A stretch of DNA of 23,729 nucleotides from Dehalococcoidales bacterium (GTDB taxonomy: Bacteria; Chloroflexota; Dehalococcoidia; Dehalococcoidales; RBG-16-60-22): the NCBI GenBank assembly GCA_030606585.1, contig JAUWGD010000008.1, forward strand, positions 1-23,729, read 5' to 3'. Shown in pieces: positions 1 through 8,004 of this stretch. The translations under genes and the position numbers were made by a program. Numbering within the stretch: the first letter of the stretch is position 1; each line of letters starts with the position of its first letter. The notes below the pieces were generated by a model that saw only the letters and a program-made list of their open reading frames with translations, ran no database searches and was not told the DNA's origin.

Positions 1-1424
1 GCTATTTCCCGGCCGAGTTTTAGCAGCCGCTCTACGCGTTCGGGCGAGTCCGTCTCAGTATAGACACGCAGCAGTGGCTCGGTGCCGGAAAACCTGATGA
101 GCAGCCACGTATTGTCCTCCAGGATGAACCGGAAACCGTCGGTCGTATCTATTTTTGATACCCCGACATTATCGATAGTTTCAGGAGTATAATTCCGAAC
201 ATGGTCTATTACAGCCTTACGATTTTTCTCGTCAAACTTTATGTCAACACGCTTGTAGTGATGGGGCCCGACCTTGCTGTAAAGGTAATCGATAAGCTCG
301 GACGGCTTCTTGCCCGTCTTCACCATGAGGTCGAGGAAATAAAGATTGGCGAGGATGCCGTCACGCTCGGTGACGTGCCCGCGGAAGCCGTATCCCCCGC
401 TCTCCTCCCCGCCGAAAAGGGCGTTTTCCTTCATCATCAGCGGCGCCACGTATTTAAAACCCACCGACGTCTCGTACACCGGCACGTTATACAGCTCGCC
501 GAGTCGGTACGCCATGCTGGTGGTGGTCAGCGTCTTTACGATGGGACCGCGCTCACCGCGCACTTCCAGCAGGTAGAGGCAGAGCAGGGCGAAGACCTGG
601 AGCTGGGTGATGAAATTGCCCTTCTCATCAACGATACCCATGCGGTCGGCATCGCCGTCGGTAGCCAGGCCGGCGTCCGCCTTTTGCTCCCTGACAGCCG
701 CCGATAGTCCGTCCAGATTGGGGGGAATCGGCTCGGGCCGGATGCCGGGGAAGAGCGGGTTCCTTTCACTGTTAATCTCGATAAACTCGGTGGTGCCTCC
801 CGCTAACGCCTTCGCCAGATAGCCGGTACCGGCGCCGTACATGGGGTCGATAACCAGCTTCAGTCCGGCATTACGCAGACTGTTGAAATCGATTAGTTTA
901 GAAATTTGTTTAAAATAGACCGGCTCGAGGTCGGTATCTACCACCAGCCCCTGCTTTTTAGCATCGGCCAGGGGCAGCCGGCTGACCTTTCCGGCATCGT
1001 AAGACTTCGAGAGAAATTCTATTATCTTGGATGTAACTTCGTCAGAGGCGCTGGAACCATGCTCGTTTTTGTATTTAAAGCCGTTCCAGGTGCCGGGGTT
1101 ATGGCTGGCGGTGATGATGATAGCGCCTCCGGCCTTTTCAGCCAGGACGCCGTAGCTTATCACCGGGGTCGGCGTGGGTTTCGGGCAGAGGTAGACCTTG
1201 ATGCCGTTGCCGGCAATCACCTCGGCGGCGGCGGCGGCAAAGTCCTCGGAGGCGAAACGCGTGTCATAGCCGATAACGAGCCCGCTTCCGGCCAGCCCGG
1301 CCTTATTGAGGTAGTCGGCCACACCCTGGGCGCAGTAGCGGACATTATCGAAGGTGAAATCCTCGCCGATAATAGCCCGCCAGCCGTCGGTGCCGAACTT
1401 TATGGGGTTGGATTTTTTATTAAT
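1..1424 (-). CDS. Phosphoglucomutase/phosphomannomutase (alpha-D-phosphohexomutase), 3' end outside window
   Basis: This enzyme interconverts hexose 1-phosphate and 6-phosphate in the cytoplasm. Translating the minus strand gives 474 codons open at the left edge. The visible motifs are the phosphoserine loop TASHNPGTWNG (Ser about residue 107), the metal loop DGDADR (256-261), the sugar-binding GGEESGG, and the C-terminal phosphate-binding RFSGTEPLLR. Only a few C-terminal residues should be missing. The N-terminus reads IKFGTDGW, as in the family, but there is no ATG, GTG or TTG. An in-frame TAG sits directly before an ATT at 1424-1422, and a GGGGGGTGAG ribosome-binding sequence lies at normal spacing before that ATT, so I place the start there; ATA at 1403-1401 is the alternative. 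The substrate (glucose, mannose or glucosamine phosphate) cannot be fixed from motifs. It would link hexose 6-phosphates to the glgC and galT reactions in the window. Confidence 0.9.
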   Translation of the reverse strand, partial: MNKKSNPIKFGTDGWRAIIGEDFTFDNVRYCAQGVADYLNKAGLAGSGLVIGYDTRFASEDFAAAAAEVIAGNGIKVYLCPKPTPTPVISYGVLAEKAGGAIIITASHNPGTWNGFKYKNEHGSSASDEVTSKIIEFLSKSYDAGKVSRLPLADAKKQGLVVDTDLEPVYFKQISKLIDFNSLRNAGLKLVIDPMYGAGTGYLAKALAGGTTEFIEINSERNPLFPGIRPEPIPPNLDGLSAAVREQKADAGLATDGDADRMGIVDEKGNFITQLQVFALLCLYLLEVRGERGPIVKTLTTTSMAYRLGELYNVPVYETSVGFKYVAPLMMKENALFGGEESGGYGFRGHVTERDGILANLYFLDLMVKTGKKPSELIDYLYSKVGPHHYKRVDIKFDEKNRKAVIDHVRNYTPETIDNVGVSKIDTTDGFRFILEDNTWLLIRFSGTEPLLRVYTETDSPERVERLLKLGREI

Positions 1425-1479
1425 CTATCTCACCCCCCAGACTATTTTACATCCACTATATCACATCTATATGGGTGGT

Positions 1480-1543
1480 GGGTGGGAATAGATATAAGGG
1501 GACACCCCAATTTTTTCTACCTCACCTGATGCGTTACCCACCC
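1480..1543. repeat. Nested inverted repeat in the gap between metK and the phosphohexomutase gene
   Basis: GGGTGGG (1480-1486) can pair with CCCACCC (1537-1543). Inside that loop GGGG (1498-1501) pairs with CCCC (1505-1508) around ACA, followed by six T at 1511-1516. The T run would suit a plus-strand terminator, but no plus-strand gene ends here. The structure resembles the REP-like intergenic palindromes of many bacteria. It is the only structure I see in the 172-base gap 1425-1596. Confidence 0.35.
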
Positions 1544-1596
1544 TATCAAAGAAAGAGGATATCAGGAACAGAGGCTGCGCCGGTCTCATACTCCCC

Positions 1597-2808
1597 CTAC
1601 TTCCCCAGCCCCTCTTTCCTGAGTATATCAGCCTTGTCCGTCTTTTCCCAGGGAAGGTCGAGGTCGTCACGGCCGAAGTGCCCGTAGGCGGCGAGCTGGC
1701 GGTAGATGGGACGGCGCAGGTCGAAGTCCCGGATGATTGCCCCCGGCCGCAGGTCGAAGTGCTTGTTAATCAGGTCTTTAATCACCTGGGTTTCCACTTT
1801 ACCGGTGCCGAAGGCTTCGATAGATACGGAGAGCGGGTGAGCCTTGCCGATAACGTAGGCGACCTGTATCTCCAGGCGGTCGGCCAGTCCGGCGGCCACC
1901 ACGTTCTTGGCGATGTACCGCGCCATGTAAGACGCCGAGCGGTCCACCTTGGTGCAGTCCTTGCCGGAGAAAGCCCCACCGCCGTGCCGGGCGGCGCCCC
2001 CGTAGGTATCGACGATTATTTTGCGTCCGGTAAAACCCGTATCCGATACCGGCCCGCCGATGACAAAACGCCCGGTGCCGTTCACATAATACCTGGTGTC
2101 GCCGGTAATCAACTCCGCGGGTAATACCTCTTTAATGACATGCTGGATAATATCTTTCTCAATCTGGGCCAGTTCAACGTTATCATCGTGCTGAGCGCCG
2201 ATAACTACATTGACGATACGTTTCGGGACGCCCTTGCTGTATTCCACGGTTACCTGCGACTTGCCGTCGGGTCGGAGGTACTTTAATGTCTTATCTTTCC
2301 TGACCTGCGCGAGCCGACGGCAGAGCTTATGTGCCAGGGAGATGGGGAGAGGCATAAGCTCCGGGGTCTCGTTACAGGCGAAGCCAACCATCATGCCCTG
2401 GTCGCCGGCACCGATTTTATCAAGGTCGCCAGCGCCTTTAGTTTCTTTAGACTCCAGCGACTCGCTAACACCCCGGTCAATATCAGCGGATTGTTCTTTG
2501 ATGGATACCATTACGCCCGCAGACTCGTAGTCGAACCCGTATTCGGGGCGGGTATAGCCGATATCGCGGACCACGCTCCTTACTATCTGCGGTACTTCAA
2601 CATAGCACTTGGTGGTAATTTCGCCCATAACGATAACCAGTCCGGTGGTGGTGGCAACCTCACAGGCCACCCTGCCGAACGGGTCTTTGTCCATAATAGC
2701 GTCCAGAATGGCATCCGATATCTGGTCGCACATCTTGTCCGGGTGTCCTTCGGTAACCGACTCCGATGTCAACATATAATTTGGTGAAGTGGTAAAACTA
2801 TTGGGCAT
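1597..2808 (-). CDS. metK: S-adenosylmethionine synthetase (methionine adenosyltransferase)
   Basis: It makes S-adenosylmethionine from ATP and methionine, releasing phosphate and diphosphate, in the cytoplasm. The 403-residue product has the usual bacterial length. Visible motifs are GHPDK (21-25), the ATP-binding GAGDQG (133-138) and the P-loop-like GGGAFSGKD (276-284). Cys285 stands where most family members have proline (GKDPTKVDRS). A strong GGAGG lies six bases before the ATG. The gene is downstream of ahcY on the same strand, separated by a repeat element, so the two steps of the SAM cycle are adjacent and may share a transcript. The phosphohexomutase gene follows 172 bases downstream. 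Confidence 0.97.
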   Translation of the reverse strand: MPNSFTTSPNYMLTSESVTEGHPDKMCDQISDAILDAIMDKDPFGRVACEVATTTGLVIVMGEITTKCYVEVPQIVRSVVRDIGYTRPEYGFDYESAGVMVSIKEQSADIDRGVSESLESKETKGAGDLDKIGAGDQGMMVGFACNETPELMPLPISLAHKLCRRLAQVRKDKTLKYLRPDGKSQVTVEYSKGVPKRIVNVVIGAQHDDNVELAQIEKDIIQHVIKEVLPAELITGDTRYYVNGTGRFVIGGPVSDTGFTGRKIIVDTYGGAARHGGGAFSGKDCTKVDRSASYMARYIAKNVVAAGLADRLEIQVAYVIGKAHPLSVSIEAFGTGKVETQVIKDLINKHFDLRPGAIIRDFDLRRPIYRQLAAYGHFGRDDLDLPWEKTDKADILRKEGLGK

Positions 2809-2828
2809 CTCCTACCTCCATTTTTAGC

Positions 2829-2940
2829 ATGTCATTGCGAGGAGCATAGCGACAAAGCAATCTGTCATAGTCGGGTCAAGCCCGACTATCCAGACCCCCC
2901 ACTTCGCCCCTCTGGATTCCCGCCTTCGCGGGAATGACAT
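2829..2940. repeat. REP/MITE-like dispersed repeat, long form
   Basis: Terminal inverted repeats ATGTCATT (2829-2836) and AATGACAT (2933-2940) bound two hairpins. Hairpin 1 pairs ATAGTCGGG (2867-2875) with CCCGACTAT (2881-2889) around TCAAG. Hairpin 2 pairs ATTCCCGC (2916-2923) with GCGGGAAT (2928-2935) around CTTC. A second element with the same plan lies at 8005-8081. This copy also carries a segment of about 30 bases (2837-2866, beginning GCGAGGAGCATAGCGAC) that the other lacks. It contains no open reading frame and fills most of the ahcY-metK gap. Confidence 0.8.
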
Positions 2941-2962
2941 TTGCATAATTCAAGATTGATAT

Positions 2963-4225
2963 TTACGTTCCTTCTTCCCAGCTGGCCAGGTATTTCTGCT
3001 GTTCTTCCGTCAGAGTATCGATAGCCACACCCATCGCCCGGAGCTTGAGCCGGGCTACCTCTTTATCTATTGCCTCGGGAACCGGGTGAACCTTAATTTC
3101 CAGCTTCCCTTTATTTTTAACTATGTATTCCGCGCACAACGCCTGGTTGGCGAAACTCATATCCATAACGCTGGCCGGGTGTCCTTCCGCCGCCGCCAGG
3201 TTTATCAGTCTCCCTTCCCCCAGCAGGAAAATGCAGCGCCCATCTGCGAGTGTATACTCTTCGACAAAGCCGCGAACGGTCCGCTTCTTCCTGGCCATGG
3301 CTTCCAGGGCCGGGATATCGATTTCCGCGTTGAAATGTCCGCTGTTGGCCAGGATAGCGCCGTCCTTCATCACCTGGAAATGAGGTTCGTCAATGACGCT
3401 CTTGTCCCCGGTAACGGTAATGAAGATATCGCCCACTTTAGCGGCCTCCAGCAGAGGCATCACCTGGTAGCCTTCCATGACCGCCTCCAGGGCACGGACC
3501 GGTTCTACTTCGACGACAATGACATGGGAACCAAGTCCTTTAGCCCTCATGCTGACGCCGCGTCCCGTCCAGCCGTAGCCGCAGACCACCACCTTTTTGC
3601 CGGCCCAGAGTATATTGGTGGCGCGGGTAATACCGTCGATGGTGCTCTGGCCCGTACCGTAGCGGTTATCAAAAAGGTGCTTGGTTTCGGCATCATTTAC
3701 CGCAATCATGGGATACTTCAGCTGCCCGGCTTTATGCATACTGTGCAGGCGGATGATACCGGTAGTGGTCTCCTCGGCGCCGCCGATAACATCGGCGATA
3801 AGGTCACTTCGCTTGGTGTGAATGGTGGTAACGAGGTCAGCGCCGTCATCGATGGTGATATGAGGTTTACTGTCCAGGGCGGTATTGATATGCTTATAGT
3901 AGGTATTATCATCCTCGCCCTTGATGGCATTCGTCGGAATACCGTATTCCACCAGCGCCGCTGCCACATCGTCCTGGGTGCTGAGCGGATTTGACGCGCA
4001 GAGCGTAACCTCGGCCCCGCCCGCCTTCAGCGAAAGCGCCAGGTTGGCTGTTTCCGTGGTGATGTGGAGACACCCCGAAATGCGAATACCCTTCAGGGGT
4101 TTCTCTGCGGTGAACCTTTCCCTGATTAGATGAACCACCGGCATCTCTCGATAGGCCCACTCGATACGCAGCCTGCCATCCGCGGCTAAAGACATATCTT
4201 TAACATCGTAGTTACGAGAGGTCAT
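2963..4225 (-). CDS. ahcY: S-adenosylhomocysteine hydrolase (adenosylhomocysteinase), short type
   Basis: It is an NAD-dependent enzyme that splits S-adenosylhomocysteine into homocysteine and adenosine, removing the inhibitory product of methyltransferases. The 420-residue protein shows the substrate-domain His54 in GCLHIT, the acidic DDGAD (126-130), GAEETTTG (149-156), Lys182 and Asp186 in the TKHLFDN stretch, the NAD-binding GYGWTGRG (216-223), and the C-terminal GHPASVMDMSF. It lacks the KPxHYRY-type C-terminus of the longer forms and ends SWEEGT, as in Thermotoga and archaeal members. At least one archaeal member of this short branch prefers S-inosylhomocysteine, so the substrate is not certain. 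The ATG has AAGGGGG upstream. Upstream DNA carries a possible promoter and duplicated motifs (4251-4428); metK is downstream. Confidence 0.95.
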   Translation of the reverse strand: MTSRNYDVKDMSLAADGRLRIEWAYREMPVVHLIRERFTAEKPLKGIRISGCLHITTETANLALSLKAGGAEVTLCASNPLSTQDDVAAALVEYGIPTNAIKGEDDNTYYKHINTALDSKPHITIDDGADLVTTIHTKRSDLIADVIGGAEETTTGIIRLHSMHKAGQLKYPMIAVNDAETKHLFDNRYGTGQSTIDGITRATNILWAGKKVVVCGYGWTGRGVSMRAKGLGSHVIVVEVEPVRALEAVMEGYQVMPLLEAAKVGDIFITVTGDKSVIDEPHFQVMKDGAILANSGHFNAEIDIPALEAMARKKRTVRGFVEEYTLADGRCIFLLGEGRLINLAAAEGHPASVMDMSFANQALCAEYIVKNKGKLEIKVHPVPEAIDKEVARLKLRAMGVAIDTLTEEQQKYLASWEEGT

Positions 4226-4250
4226 GAGTTACCCCCTTTGCATTGATTAA

Positions 4251-4428
4251 ACATGATACATTATATACCAGAAATAATTCAAACAGGTATTTTGGACATA
4301 TGTCATATTTCATTCTATATAATATGCTGTTGTTATTTACTAATTTCATTCGGATTGAGTTGCATATGCTGTAATACATGATACAACAGATGGAGTGATA
4401 TTACAAGTCCAATATTTGGACATCTGTC
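4251..4428. promoter_or_regulatory. Duplicated two-part motif in the ahcY upstream region
   Basis: The AT-rich gap 4226-4449 carries ACATGATACA twice (4251-4260 and 4376-4385). Each copy is followed after 30 or 29 bases by TTTGGACATnTGTC (4291-4304 and 4415-4428, one mismatch). The first GACATATGTC is a perfect 10-base palindrome. For ahcY transcription (minus strand) a TATAAT lies at 4265-4260. An alternative pair is TTGAAT, 18 bases, then TATCAT ending within the first ACATGATACA. The arrangement suggests a duplicated operator around the promoter. The cognate regulator is unknown. Confidence 0.45.
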
Positions 4429-4449
4429 TTATTATACGTAGAAAACCGG

Positions 4450-4842
4450 TCAGGCGATTCGCCAGTCACGATACCCCTGTCGAATGACCTCCCCGTATTC
4501 TTGAGAAGGCTGAGATTCTTCCAGCTGCCCGGACTTGATATAGGTAATCGCCTGGTGTGGCTCATTGTCCTCGTCGAACACGGTTACTTTCAACCGCTCA
4601 TAACCGGCTTCATATCTATCCAGCTGCCTGAGGCTCGCTTCGGATACATCGTAGATAGCCCCCCGCACCTTTTCCCCCCGGACCGACTTTATAGTGGCTT
4701 TGCCACCCCGCAACTGACGTGACCAGCCGGTAAATATTATTTGATAGTTGGGCAAAGTAGCCACGAAGACGGGCTTGCTGCCCGGACAGCGCGTCTGCAT
4801 CTGCTGCTTACTAAGGTTGCTGGCATAAGCAAAATAGTACAT
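4450..4842 (-). CDS. Gamma-glutamylcyclotransferase-like (GGCT/AIG2 fold) small protein
   Basis: The 130-residue protein begins MYYFAYASNLS, matching the glycine-rich Y-x-AYGSN phosphate-like loop of the GGCT fold with Ala in place of Gly. It also has the family's central acidic segment (RQLDRYEAGYERL), where Glu78 is the expected catalytic acid. Family members release 5-oxoproline from gamma-glutamyl dipeptides or amines, but many small bacterial ones have no proven substrate. The ATG is preceded by GAGGT at six bases. It is a separate gene upstream of ahcY, divergent from the glgC-type gene, and nothing in the context points to a particular glutathione-like substrate. Confidence 0.8.
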   Translation of the reverse strand: MYYFAYASNLSKQQMQTRCPGSKPVFVATLPNYQIIFTGWSRQLRGGKATIKSVRGEKVRGAIYDVSEASLRQLDRYEAGYERLKVTVFDEDNEPHQAITYIKSGQLEESQPSQEYGEVIRQGYRDWRIA

Positions 4843-4927
4843 TTACATACCTCGGAATAGCTTCGTTCCAATTATAGTACAACTTAATCGCCAATGAAAC
4901 CTGAGCAGGACGGCGAACTGCTTACGG

Positions 4928-4956
4928 TTGACATCTTAAGACAATACATATAACAT
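4928..4956 (+). promoter_or_regulatory. Candidate promoter of the glgC-galT transcript
   Basis: TTGACA (4928-4933) is followed by a 17-base spacer and TAACAT (4951-4956); TATAAC at 4949-4954 is an alternative -10. It lies about 60 bases before the glgC start, inside the divergent 172-base gap (4843-5014). The -35 is perfect and the -10 is weak. Confidence 0.45.
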
Positions 4957-5014
4957 GATTAGCAGTCATAGATAAGTTCACAACTAAGATATGAGTATCT
5001 GATAGGGTGAAGTA

Positions 5015-6286
5015 ATGCACAGGTTGCTGGCTGTTATTCTGGCGGGGGGTACGGGGGAGCGCCTGAGCATCTTGTCTCAGGAACGCGCTAAACCGGCGGT
5101 TTCATTTGCCGGTAAATACCGCATCATAGATTTTTCTCTCAGCAACTGCGTGAACTCAGGTGTTTATAACGTCATCGTACTCACGCAGTACCAGCCGGTT
5201 TCCCTTACCGAGCATATCGGCGTCGGTGCGCCCTGGGGTCTGGTGCCTCCGGACAGGAACATACGGCTGCTGCAACCCTACCTGGCACGTGAAGAAGGCC
5301 GGGACTGGTATAAAGGGACGGCTGACGCCGTCCACCAGAACCTTGACCGTATCGAAGCCGAGGATATCGATGAGGTCCTCATCCTCAGCGGTGACCACGT
5401 TTACAAAACGGACTACTCAGCCATGCTCGAATTTCACCGGGGAAACAATGCGGATGTTACCCTGGCCGTCACCCGCATGCCGGAAGAAGAGCTGTACCGG
5501 TTCGGCACGGTAATTGCGGATGAAAAAGGACAGATAACCCGCTTTCAGGAAAAGGTTAAGAATCCGCAGAGCAATCTGGTCAACATGGGTGTCTACATGT
5601 TTAATATCGATACTCTCCGGAATTGGCTTGATATCAGGACGGGGCATGATTTCGGCAGAAACATATTTCCCAAGATGGTAAATAAGGGCCGGATGTTCGC
5701 TTACACTTTCGACGGTTACTGGCGCGATATCGGCACCGTGGATAGTCTCTGGCAGTCCAACATGGAGGTACTAGCAATGTCCCAGTCGTTCCTGTCCGAC
5801 ATCGACTGGCCTTTATATACGAAGGAAACGGAGACACCCCCGACCAAGGTGGGCGATAACGCCACCGTTACCAATTGCCTGCTGTCCGGCGGCTGTAAAA
5901 TCGAAGGACACATCGAGCGCTCCATCATTTCACCGGGAGTTCAGGTGGCCGAAGGCGCAATCGTTAAAGATTCGATTATTATGGATAACACCGTAATCGG
6001 GTTGAACAGTATTATCGACCATTCTATATTGGACAAGGAAGTAACCATAGAAGCCGACTGCCACATCGGCTTTGGCGACGATTACCACATTAACCGCATC
6101 AATCCCAAGGTTTTAAATACCGGGCTGTCCATTATCGGAAAGCGGGCAGCGATTCCCTCCAACTATAAGATAGGCCGTAACTGTATCATCTACGATAGTG
6201 TCGTCGAAGGCGATTTCCCCGAACCCGAGGTAAAAAGCGGCGAGACTATCAAACCGAAACGTAAGCCAATCCGGATAAAAGCTTAA
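5015..6286 (+). CDS. glgC: Glucose-1-phosphate adenylyltransferase (GlgC-type)
   Basis: It makes ADP-glucose and diphosphate from glucose 1-phosphate and ATP. The 423-residue protein starts with the nucleotide-binding LAGGTGERL (9-17). It continues with KYRIIDFSLSN (34-44), DWYKGTADAVHQN, SGDHVY (125-130), FQEK (177-180), DFGRNIFP (212-219) and YWRDIGT (235-241). From about residue 280 come hexapeptide repeats that form the left-handed beta helix of this family. The ATG follows GGGTGA. galT begins 54 bases downstream, and otsA-otsB are nearby on the other strand. No glycogen synthase is in the window, so ADP-glucose could feed either glycogen or trehalose synthesis. Motifs do not exclude another sugar-nucleotide product, but the GlgC-specific blocks make ADP-glucose the best call. 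Confidence 0.9.
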   Translation: MHRLLAVILAGGTGERLSILSQERAKPAVSFAGKYRIIDFSLSNCVNSGVYNVIVLTQYQPVSLTEHIGVGAPWGLVPPDRNIRLLQPYLAREEGRDWYKGTADAVHQNLDRIEAEDIDEVLILSGDHVYKTDYSAMLEFHRGNNADVTLAVTRMPEEELYRFGTVIADEKGQITRFQEKVKNPQSNLVNMGVYMFNIDTLRNWLDIRTGHDFGRNIFPKMVNKGRMFAYTFDGYWRDIGTVDSLWQSNMEVLAMSQSFLSDIDWPLYTKETETPPTKVGDNATVTNCLLSGGCKIEGHIERSIISPGVQVAEGAIVKDSIIMDNTVIGLNSIIDHSILDKEVTIEADCHIGFGDDYHINRINPKVLNTGLSIIGKRAAIPSNYKIGRNCIIYDSVVEGDFPEPEVKSGETIKPKRKPIRIKA

Positions 6287-6340
6287 ATGCTCTAACGGGC
6301 TGTCCGGACTTACAGTCAATTTTTCATAACAAGGGAGCAT

Positions 6341-7390
6341 ATGTCCGAATTAAGGCAGGATATCACTACCAAAGAGTGGGTGATACTGGCCCCGGAAAGG
6401 GGAAAACGCCCGCAACAAAAGCCGAAAACAAAGCCGGCTTCTGCCAGCGAACTACCCGGCTGGGATGCTGCCTGCCCCTTCTGTCCCGGTAACGAAAAAG
6501 AAACACCGGATGAAGTCTTCAGGATACCCGCCACGGACAAACCGTCCGACTGGGCGGTACGGGTAGTTCCCAACCGGTTCGCCGCGCTGACAACCCGGGG
6601 AGACACCACCAGGACGGAGGAAGGCCCCTTTTTCCGCAAAATGGGCGGTTACGGCGTCCATGAGGTGATTGTCGATAGTCCTGCCCACAACACGCCCCTG
6701 GCTTTGATGCCTTACGAGCAGGTAGAAAAAGTGTTGACTGCCTATCAGGAAAGGTATAACGCTATCAAGAAAGACCGGGAAATCAAGCACATCACCATAT
6801 TTAAAAACGTCGGATGGGCGGCGGGGACATCGCTGGCCCATCCCCATTCACAGCTGGTGGCGACTCCCATAATGACAATATACTACCACCGCAAGTTCGA
6901 TGTCGCCCATGACTATTACGCCGATATGGGGAGATGTCTCTACTGCGACCTGATTGCCTGGGACCTGAACAAGGGAGACAGGCTGGTTGTAGCCGAGACC
7001 AATGATTTTGTCGTCGTCCATCCTTACGCTTCACACGTGCCCTACGAGACCTGGATTCTCCCCAAGATGCACTGTGCTTCTTTCGGAATGTTTCCAGCTA
7101 CCCACTTTACCGAGCTGGCCCGGGTACTGAAGGACGTTGTCTATTGCCTGTATCAGGGGCTGGATAATCCCGCCTATAACCTGGTTATCGACAGCACAAC
7201 CACCTATGATGAAGAAGACCCCTACTACCACTGGCATATCAGGATATTTCCGAGACTGACAACCATTGCCGGGTTCGAAATGGGCTCGGGTATATACATA
7301 AGCTCAGCCCTGCCGGAAGAAACAGCCGGATACATGAGGCAGATAGCCGTGTCCTGTCCCGACGATGTGTGTATAGCCTTTAAAAAATAG
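6341..7390 (+). CDS. galT: Galactose-1-phosphate uridylyltransferase family (GalT, HIT superfamily)
   Basis: GalT exchanges the sugar phosphates of UDP-glucose and galactose 1-phosphate through a uridylylated histidine. The 349-residue protein opens with SELRQDITTKEWVILAPERG, typical of the family. It has the zinc pair CPFC (Cys45, Cys48), SPAHN with a probable zinc His116, and the catalytic HPHSQ (167-171), where many members have HPHGQ. A further CLYC pair lies near 199-202 and a second HIT-like half ends with HWHIRIFPR. The start ATG has GGGAG close upstream. It is 54 bases after glgC, so co-transcription is likely. Related bacterial proteins can use other sugar 1-phosphates or ADP-sugars. 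Adjacency to GlgC makes that worth considering. Confidence 0.88.
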   Translation: MSELRQDITTKEWVILAPERGKRPQQKPKTKPASASELPGWDAACPFCPGNEKETPDEVFRIPATDKPSDWAVRVVPNRFAALTTRGDTTRTEEGPFFRKMGGYGVHEVIVDSPAHNTPLALMPYEQVEKVLTAYQERYNAIKKDREIKHITIFKNVGWAAGTSLAHPHSQLVATPIMTIYYHRKFDVAHDYYADMGRCLYCDLIAWDLNKGDRLVVAETNDFVVVHPYASHVPYETWILPKMHCASFGMFPATHFTELARVLKDVVYCLYQGLDNPAYNLVIDSTTTYDEEDPYYHWHIRIFPRLTTIAGFEMGSGIYISSALPEETAGYMRQIAVSCPDDVCIAFKK

Positions 7391-7436
7391 GTGCCTCAGT
7401 CAATCAGCTAGTAAAAGGAAGGAAGAGAATATTGCC

Positions 7437-7992
7437 ATGAACGATGTTATGAAAGCGATAAAAAATAGAAGGAGCATCAGGAAATACAAAGGGGAGCAGA
7501 TAGGCGACGCGGAATTACAGGCGATAATGGAGGCCCATATACGCACCCAGCGGCATGAACCAGCAGAAATGGCATTTTACGGTGATACAGAACCCGGAAA
7601 TCCTTGCTAAAATGGCGGACACGATAAGGCAAAACATGCTAAAGTCCCCCATCGAATTCCTTGTCGAAAGGGCAAAAAGTCCCGATTTCAACGTCTTTTA
7701 CAGCGCCCCGACCGTGGTTATTATAACGGCGGATGAGAAAGCCCATTTTACGGAATTCGATTGCGGGGCGGCGGCGGAGAATATCACCCTCGCGGCAGAA
7801 TCACTGAACATAGGTTCATGTGTCATCGGGTTGGCCAGCGCCCTGTTCGAATCGGAAAAAGCCGATGAAATAAAGAATGAGCTGGGAATTCCGGCGGGAT
7901 ATAAATTCATTATCTCTATAGCGCTGGGATTCAAAGACATTGAACCACCGGTACCGCCGAAAAACAAAGACGTAATAAACTATATCAAATAG
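7437..7992 (+). pseudogene. Nitroreductase-family flavoprotein gene interrupted by one frameshift
   Basis: An ATG at 7437 with a good AGGAAGGAAGAG upstream encodes the nitroreductase N-terminus (AIKNRRSIRKYKGEQIGDAE), ending at a TAA at 7608-7610. From about 7537 the next frame carries on with IYAPSGMNQQKWHFTVIQ and reads to 7992. The two parts join as one normal nitroreductase of about 185 residues if two bases are restored, or one removed, at 7533-7537. Family members bind FMN and reduce nitro compounds, quinones or other small substrates with NAD(P)H. The second part alone (from ATG 7555) lacks the FMN-binding RRSIR segment. Whether this is a true mutation or a sequence error cannot be told here. 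It follows galT on the same strand. Confidence 0.85.
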
Positions 7993-8004
7993 AGATTGTT
8001 TAAA

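Noticed and set aside
1498..1516. GGGGACACCCC plus T run as an intrinsic terminator
   Set aside because: Its T run is on the plus strand, but the flanking genes are on the minus strand; the stem is only four pairs.
3086..3994. 302-codon plus-strand frame opposite ahcY
   Set aside because: It is antisense to a fully conserved enzyme gene, has no recognisable domain, and arises from GC-rich codon bias.
4843..5014. Riboswitch or RNA gene in the divergent gap before glgC
   Set aside because: Only a promoter-like pair is visible; no stable structured element was recognised.
7555..7992. Independent short nitroreductase from ATG 7555
   Set aside because: The preceding bases in that frame encode IYAPSG of the same family and the missing N-terminus is present just upstream in another frame, so a frameshifted single gene fits better.
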